10,075 bases of DNA from an uncultured Flavobacteriales bacterium (GTDB taxonomy: Bacteria > Bacteroidota > Bacteroidia > Flavobacteriales > Crocinitomicaceae): NCBI GenBank assembly GCA_946478775.1, contig CAMLDR010000152.1:1-10075 (forward strand). Reading direction: 5' to 3'. The notes beneath the pieces were generated by a model. The model was not told the DNA's origin. It worked only from the letters and a program-made list of their open reading frames with translations, and ran no database searches. The translations under genes were made by a program, and so were the position numbers. Position 1 is the stretch's first letter. Every line of letters begins with the position of its first letter. Below, in pieces: positions 5,993 to 10,075 of the stretch.

Positions 5993-8900
5993 TTATTCCT
6001 TGATCAATTTGATCAAACCACTTTTGTTTCCGTTGTTGTACACTAAGAAATACATTCCGCTCTCCAGGTTGGATACATCCAAAGTCGCTTGTTGTTGAAG
6101 GTCAATCGTTATCAACTGCTGACCTTTCAGGTTGCTAAGCGTTACGGTTCCTTCTGTCTGACCTGAAAGAGTGACCATTCCGTTTGCCGGGTTCGGATAA
6201 ACACTTAAGCTGACAGTTTCCTGCTCTTCCATCCCTAATGGAACAAGTGTGGTGAACGAAATCGTTGTCCATGGGGAGAAGTTTCCGTTTCCACAATTTG
6301 CACGAACATGCATGAAATACGTTGTTGAACCTGTAAGGCTCGTTGCAGCAAATGCATTGTTTGGGGTTGCTGTTCCGCTTCCGGTTGGGTTAGCATTCGT
6401 TTGATTCAAGACAAATTCAAAAGTACTTCCGGTTTGCGTATTCCAACTAATATCAGCAGTATTTGCTGTAATATTCGCTGCAGTCAATCCTGTTGGAGCT
6501 AAGCATGGCAAGGCCAAAGTGGTGAATGAAATCGTTGTCCACGGAGAGAAGTTTCCACTTCCGCAATCTGTGCGAACGTGCAAATAGTAAGTAGTCAACG
6601 GATCCAATGTCGTTGCATTGAAAGTAGTTCCTGTTGTTGGCGTTCCGGCAGCTACAGGAGCCGTTGCAGTTTGATTCACTGCGTATTCGAATGTACTGCT
6701 TCCCTGTACATTCCATGAAAGATCGGAAGCGTTTTCAGTTGTGTTTGCAGAAGCTAATCCTGTTGGAGCAGCACAAGGAGTTACCAAAGTGGTGAATGAA
6801 ATCGTTGTCCACGGAGAGAAGTTTCCGCTTCCGCAATCTGTGCGAACGTGCAAATAGTAAGTAGTCAACGGATCCAATGTCGTTGCATTGAAAGTAGTTC
6901 CTGTTGTTGGCGTTCCGGCAGCTACAGGAGCCGTTGCAGTTTGATTCACTGCGTATTCGAATGTACTGCTTCCCTGTACATTCCATGAAAGATCGGAAGC
7001 GTTTTCAGTTGTGTTTGCAGAAGCTAATCCTGTTGGAGCAGCACAAGGAGTTACCAATGTTGTAAACGAGATAGTTGTCCACGGAGAGAAGTTTGTTCCG
7101 CTGCAATCTGTCCGCACATGTAAATAATACGTAGTCGATGAATTTAATCCTGTTGCCTGGTAGGTTGTCAATGTAGTTGGTGTTCCCAATATCAGCGGAT
7201 CAGTCGCTGTTTGATCTACCACATATTCGAATGAGTTACTTCCCTGGGGATTCCATGACAAATCGGAGGCGTCGTGAGTAGTGTTCGAAGCAGTCAATCC
7301 TGTTGGTGCAATACATGGTGTGACCAATGTCATGAAAGAAATTGTGGTCCATGCAGAAGTATTCCCCTGAACACAATTGGTGCGAACGTGTAAATAATAA
7401 GTTGTAAATGGATTCAATCCCGTTGCATTGAAAGTCGTTCCCGTTGTTGGAGTCCCTGCAGTTGCAGGATCCGTTGAGATTTGATCCAGTACGTATTCGA
7501 AAGTGCTTCCCGCTTGCGGATCCCATGAAAGATCGGAAGCGTTGTGGGTTGTGTTTGCAGCAGTCAGTCCCTCAGTTGTATCGCAAGGTGTTACCAAAGT
7601 GGTGAAAGAGATCGTTGTCCAAGGAGACAAGTTTCCGCTTCCGCAATCAGAACGAACGTGCAGGTAGTAAGTCGTCAAAGGACTCAAAGTCGTTGCATTG
7701 AAAGTGGTTCCGGCAGTTGGAGTTCCTGCAGTTGCAGGATCCGTTGAGATTTGATCCAACACGTACTCGAAAGTGCTTCCCGCTTGTGGATCCCATGAAA
7801 GATCGGAAGAGTTGTGTGTCGTGTTCGCAGCAGTCAGTCCCTCAGTCGTATCACAAGGTGTTACCAAAGTGGTGAACGAAATCGTTGTCCACGGAGACAA
7901 GTTTCCGCTTCCGCAATCAGAACGAACGTGCAGGTAGTAAGTCGTCAAAGGACTCAAAGTCGTTGCATTGAAAGTGGTTCCGGCAGTTGGAGTTCCTGCA
8001 GTTGCAGGATCCGTTGAGATTTGATCCAACACGTACTCGAAAGTGCTTCCCGCTTGTGGATCCCATGAAAGATCGGAAGAGTTGTGGGTTGTGTTTGCAG
8101 CAGCCAGTCCCTCAGTTGTATCGCAAGGGATTGCAGGTGTGGTAAAGTTTACCAGTACCCAATTGGAAAAAAGACCTCCACCGCAATTTTGACGCAGGTG
8201 GAAATAGTAAGTTGTTAAAGGGTTTAAGGATGAGGTACTGTAAGATGTGCCGTTGATAGGAGTTCCGGCACCTGCAGGATCTGTCGCAATCTCGTCCAGT
8301 ACGTACTCAAAGTCGTTTGACCCGGCAGCATCCCAGTTGAAATCGGAAGAGGTTGCCATTACGTTATTCTCTGCCAGGTTGGTAGGAACTGCGCAAACAG
8401 GGGCAGCGGGTGTAGTGAAAGAAATCGTTGACCAGGAAGAAAAGTTGCTTCCTCCGCAATTATTGCGAACATGTAAATAATAAGTTGTTGAAGGGTTCAG
8501 GGTTGTCGGATTGAAAGTTGTTCCCGTAGTTGCTGTTCCCGCACCTGCAGGATTTGCAAGTGTTTGGTCTACTACATATTGGTAACCGGATGACCCGGAA
8601 ACGGTATTCCAGCTTAAATCTGCTGTTGAAGCTGTCACATTGGATGCCAATAAACCGGTTGGGGCATTACAAACTGGTGTAACAGTTCCTGTTATGGTCA
8701 ATGAACGTGTCCAACTGTATCCACCACCAGAAGCAGATCCAGGAGCTCTTAATACAGTAATGGTAGCAGAAGATCCGGAACTTAGCAACTGTCCGGCTAC
8801 CGGTACAGCAAAAGCAGTAAGCGGAGTATTACCTGTACAGTTGGTGCTGGATCCTATTGATGTAGGAGTTGCTTGCTCATATACGGCGCCATTTGTCAGT

Positions 8901-9229
8901 CGAAATTTAAAATCTCTGGATCCTGCACCGCTTGCATAAGCCGCTCCTCCAATGGAAGTGATGGTGACGTTGTAACCTGGAGCAGCCTGTATAACACCAC
9001 TATAACTGGTAGTAGCGCCGTTACTGAAACCTGAATTGCAAGCCGCCTGCACACCATTGTATTGTTGAGTGATGGTGATTCCTGTAGGAACCCCAGTTGC
9101 ATTGATGGATCCGGTCAACCCGGTCCAGGTGATGGTAAACGGGGTTTGTGCGTGAGCACTTGTCTGCCAGAATCCCAACGTGAGGATCAGGAGAGCGATT
9201 TGAATGGTTGTAAAAAGTTGTTTTTTCAT
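5993..9229 (-). CDS. Secreted fibronectin-III repeat protein with T9SS type A sorting domain (1078 aa)
   Basis: A signal peptide opens the protein (KKQ, then a hydrophobic core IALLILTLGFW, likely cut after AHA at residue 27). Residues 28-186 form a Gly/Ser/Thr-rich beta region with Cys64 and Cys131 that I cannot assign. Nine fibronectin-III-like repeats follow (187-998, about 90 aa each). Each has a Cys at its first position and one about 71 residues on, in the pattern C..PTGL ... LSW ... TTYYLHVR.DC ... SPWTTISFTT. The pairs probably form a disulfide. Residues 999-1078 are a type A T9SS sorting domain, with SVYPNPANG at 1009-1017, a central NLKGQQL, and LESGMYFLVY before a basic terminal strand. 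The product should cross the inner membrane by Sec and the outer membrane by T9SS, ending at the cell surface or outside. Adhesion is the usual inference for such repeats; no catalytic domain is visible. The ATG is preceded by an A-rich leader. The upstream gene ends only 40 bp away with no terminator between. Confidence 0.9.
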   Translation of the reverse strand: MKKQLFTTIQIALLILTLGFWQTSAHAQTPFTITWTGLTGSINATGVPTGITITQQYNGVQAACNSGFSNGATTSYSGVIQAAPGYNVTITSIGGAAYASGAGSRDFKFRLTNGAVYEQATPTSIGSSTNCTGNTPLTAFAVPVAGQLLSSGSSATITVLRAPGSASGGGYSWTRSLTITGTVTPVCNAPTGLLASNVTASTADLSWNTVSGSSGYQYVVDQTLANPAGAGTATTGTTFNPTTLNPSTTYYLHVRNNCGGSNFSSWSTISFTTPAAPVCAVPTNLAENNVMATSSDFNWDAAGSNDFEYVLDEIATDPAGAGTPINGTSYSTSSLNPLTTYYFHLRQNCGGGLFSNWVLVNFTTPAIPCDTTEGLAAANTTHNSSDLSWDPQAGSTFEYVLDQISTDPATAGTPTAGTTFNATTLSPLTTYYLHVRSDCGSGNLSPWTTISFTTLVTPCDTTEGLTAANTTHNSSDLSWDPQAGSTFEYVLDQISTDPATAGTPTAGTTFNATTLSPLTTYYLHVRSDCGSGNLSPWTTISFTTLVTPCDTTEGLTAANTTHNASDLSWDPQAGSTFEYVLDQISTDPATAGTPTTGTTFNATGLNPFTTYYLHVRTNCVQGNTSAWTTISFMTLVTPCIAPTGLTASNTTHDASDLSWNPQGSNSFEYVVDQTATDPLILGTPTTLTTYQATGLNSSTTYYLHVRTDCSGTNFSPWTTISFTTLVTPCAAPTGLASANTTENASDLSWNVQGSSTFEYAVNQTATAPVAAGTPTTGTTFNATTLDPLTTYYLHVRTDCGSGNFSPWTTISFTTLVTPCAAPTGLASANTTENASDLSWNVQGSSTFEYAVNQTATAPVAAGTPTTGTTFNATTLDPLTTYYLHVRTDCGSGNFSPWTTISFTTLALPCLAPTGLTAANITANTADISWNTQTGSTFEFVLNQTNANPTGSGTATPNNAFAATSLTGSTTYFMHVRANCGNGNFSPWTTISFTTLVPLGMEEQETVSLSVYPNPANGMVTLSGQTEGTVTLSNLKGQQLITIDLQQQATLDVSNLESGMYFLVYNNGNKSGLIKLIKE
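6236..8671 (-). repeat. Nine tandem ~270-bp repeats encoding fibronectin-III-like domains
   Basis: In coding order the units are 8396-8671 (276 bp), 8126-8395, 7856-8125, 7586-7855, 7316-7585, 7046-7315, 6776-7045, 6506-6775 and 6236-6505 (270 bp each). Units 7 and 8 differ at one base (6827 G versus 6557 A) over 267 bp, a silent change in a Ser codon. Units 3 and 4 are identical over 194 bp (7893-8086 and 7623-7816). The outer units 1, 2 and 9 are clearly diverged. The exact period keeps the frame whatever the copy number, so copy number can change without breaking the gene. Confidence 0.95.
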
Positions 9230-9269
9230 GATTTACTTTTGTTTTTATTTTAGATTAAATTCCCGGTTT

Positions 9270-10028
9270 TCAGCGCTGAAGCACAAAGAATCCGGTTTCG
9301 TTGTAGTTCTTTTTGTCTATTCCTGTGCCCGTTATTTGGTAGAAATAGGTTCCTTCTGCCGCCGGATCTCCCTGGATGTTTCCATCCCATCCCTTTTTAG
9401 GATCTTCGATGCTTAGAATGAGGTTTCCCCATCGGTTTAGGACTTGAAGTTTGAAGTTCTCAATTCGATCAGCAGTTACGGCGAATTCATCATTCACTTG
9501 GTCACCATTGGGAGTGAATACATTGGGAATGATGAGCGAAGAGGGCATGTCCAGGACCTCAATATCCAGTGAATAGCTGTCAGTACATCCGTCCGCATTC
9601 GTGACTGTAAGTTCAACCGTGTAGCTGCCGCTTTGATTGAATACGTGAGTAGGTGAGGACGAAGTTTCGGTGAATCCGTCATCAAAATTCCAATCGAAGG
9701 AAACCGCATTCGGATCACTCAAATTGGTAAAGTCAACAGGAAGCGGAGCAGCGCCGGTAATGGGTGTAGCAGTGAATAGGGCTGAAATAGTAGAAGTGGT
9801 AATGGTAACTGTTTCGGTAGTGGTTCCGCAAGAATTGGTTGCCGAAATAGTGTAAGTTCCGGCAGTAGTTACTGTAATGCTTGTCCCGGTTTCTCCGGTC
9901 GACCAAAGGTAAGTGTCTCCACCTGAAGCCGTAAGTGTGGTTTGCTGTCCGGCACAAAAGGAGGTGTTCCCGTTGATCTGCGGATTCGGCAAAGGGTTTT
10001 CCGAAACAGTGAACGGAGCGGATGTTGT
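9270..10028 (-). CDS. Secreted Ig-like/PKD protein with T9SS type B (gliding motility-associated) C-terminus, 5' end missing
   Basis: The frame runs from the TGA at 9270-9272 to the end of genomic sequence at 10028, about 252 residues. A TTG near 9990-9992 is an ordinary internal Leu codon, not the start. In order, there is an Ig-like region (about 9789-9992, with the motif SFCAGQQTTLTASGG and a second Cys in TNSCGTTT). Next is a PKD domain (about 9549-9782, VSFDWNFDDG ... SPTHVF ... GSYTVELTVTN). Last is the gliding motility-associated C-terminal domain (about 9273-9533, IPNVFTPNGDQVNDEF ... LQVLNRWG ... GWDG ... AAEGTYFYQI). Proteins with this tail are typically large outer-surface proteins exported by T9SS, so much more sequence probably lies upstream. 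The next gene starts 40 bp downstream without a terminator between, which suggests a shared transcript. Family assignment is secure; the function of the whole protein cannot be judged. Confidence 0.88.
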   Translation of the reverse strand, partial: TTSAPFTVSENPLPNPQINGNTSFCAGQQTTLTASGGDTYLWSTGETGTSITVTTAGTYTISATNSCGTTTETVTITTSTISALFTATPITGAAPLPVDFTNLSDPNAVSFDWNFDDGFTETSSSPTHVFNQSGSYTVELTVTNADGCTDSYSLDIEVLDMPSSLIIPNVFTPNGDQVNDEFAVTADRIENFKLQVLNRWGNLILSIEDPKKGWDGNIQGDPAAEGTYFYQITGTGIDKKNYNETGFFVLQR

Positions 10029-10075
10029 AGATCGGAAGAGCGTCGTGTAGGGAAAGAGTGTAGATCTCGGTGGTC
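10029..10075. other. Illumina TruSeq/P5 adapter contamination at contig end
   Basis: From AGATCGGAAGAGCGTCGTGT (10029-10048) to the last base, all 47 nt agree with the reverse complement of the Illumina universal P5/read-1 adapter as I know it. Read on the minus strand it contains ACACTCTTTCCCTACACGAC and ends in CTTCCGATCT, directly joined to the reading frame of the neighbouring gene. It is a library artefact and should be removed. The frame happens to stay open through it, so an automatic annotation may add about 15 false residues to the protein. Confidence 0.97.

Noticed and set aside
6453..6986. Two minus-strand open frames with near-identical starts, shifted by 270 bp
   Set aside because: They are out-of-frame readings of FN3 units 7 and 8; their similarity only reflects the DNA repeat.
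7544..8017. Two similar plus-strand open frames 270 bp apart
   Set aside because: Antisense shadows of FN3 units 3-5, without start signals or protein-like composition.
6236..8671. Regular 270-bp periodicity as a possible CRISPR or satellite array
   Set aside because: The units are much too long for CRISPR repeats and stay in one reading frame coding for FN3 domains.
9990..9992. TTG as start codon of the PKD/type B protein
   Set aside because: The same frame continues upstream with Ig-like sequence to the adapter junction, so this Leu codon is internal.
1..10028. tRNA, rRNA, insertion sequences or integrase genes
   Set aside because: I looked for cloverleaf-like segments, transposase motifs and terminal inverted repeats and found none.

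Overview
The base composition, protein families and secretion signals point to a member of the Bacteroidota. A placement near Flavobacteriia or Crocinitomicaceae is plausible but is inference. The two large right-hand genes carry the two C-terminal sorting domains of the type IX secretion system (T9SS), which is confined to this phylum. Start sites lack clear Shine-Dalgarno motifs and have A-rich leaders, as is usual there. All genes that can be supported lie on the minus strand, so transcription runs right to left.

Left part (1-5063): a tightly packed operon, read in order as a DUF4007 protein (GTG start, 290 aa), a 1082-aa P-loop ATPase and a PP-loop ATP pyrophosphatase of the PAPS-reductase/DndC type that runs off the left edge. 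The genes overlap by 14 nt and by 1 nt (TAATG). The combination and order match SspB-SspC-SspD, the core of the single-strand DNA phosphorothioation system (SspABCD-SspE), a phage-defence system. No cysteine desulfurase (SspA) lies next to sspB, and the sensor/effector SspE, if present, must lie left of base 1. These genes are visibly AT-richer than the rest of the window.

Middle (5064-5992): an orphan 134-aa protein gene of unknown function, flanked by two strong minus-strand Rho-independent terminators (5241-5281 and 5936-5971). The terminators isolate it from both neighbours. The two hairpins share an almost identical apical segment and may belong to a repeated terminator family.

Right part (5993-10028): a 1078-aa secreted protein with a signal peptide, an unassigned N-terminal beta-rich region, nine fibronectin-III-like repeats of about 90 aa and a T9SS type A sorting tail. 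Upstream, 40 bp away and probably in the same transcript, is the 3' part of a second secreted protein with an Ig-like/PKD region and a T9SS type B (gliding motility-associated, CHU_C) C-terminus. Neighbouring repeats in the large protein are almost identical at DNA level (one substitution in 267 bp for one pair), which indicates recent duplication or gene conversion.

The last 47 bases (10029-10075) are not genomic. They match the Illumina TruSeq/P5 read-1 adapter, so this is the end of a contig with untrimmed adapter, and the right-hand gene is cut at 10028.
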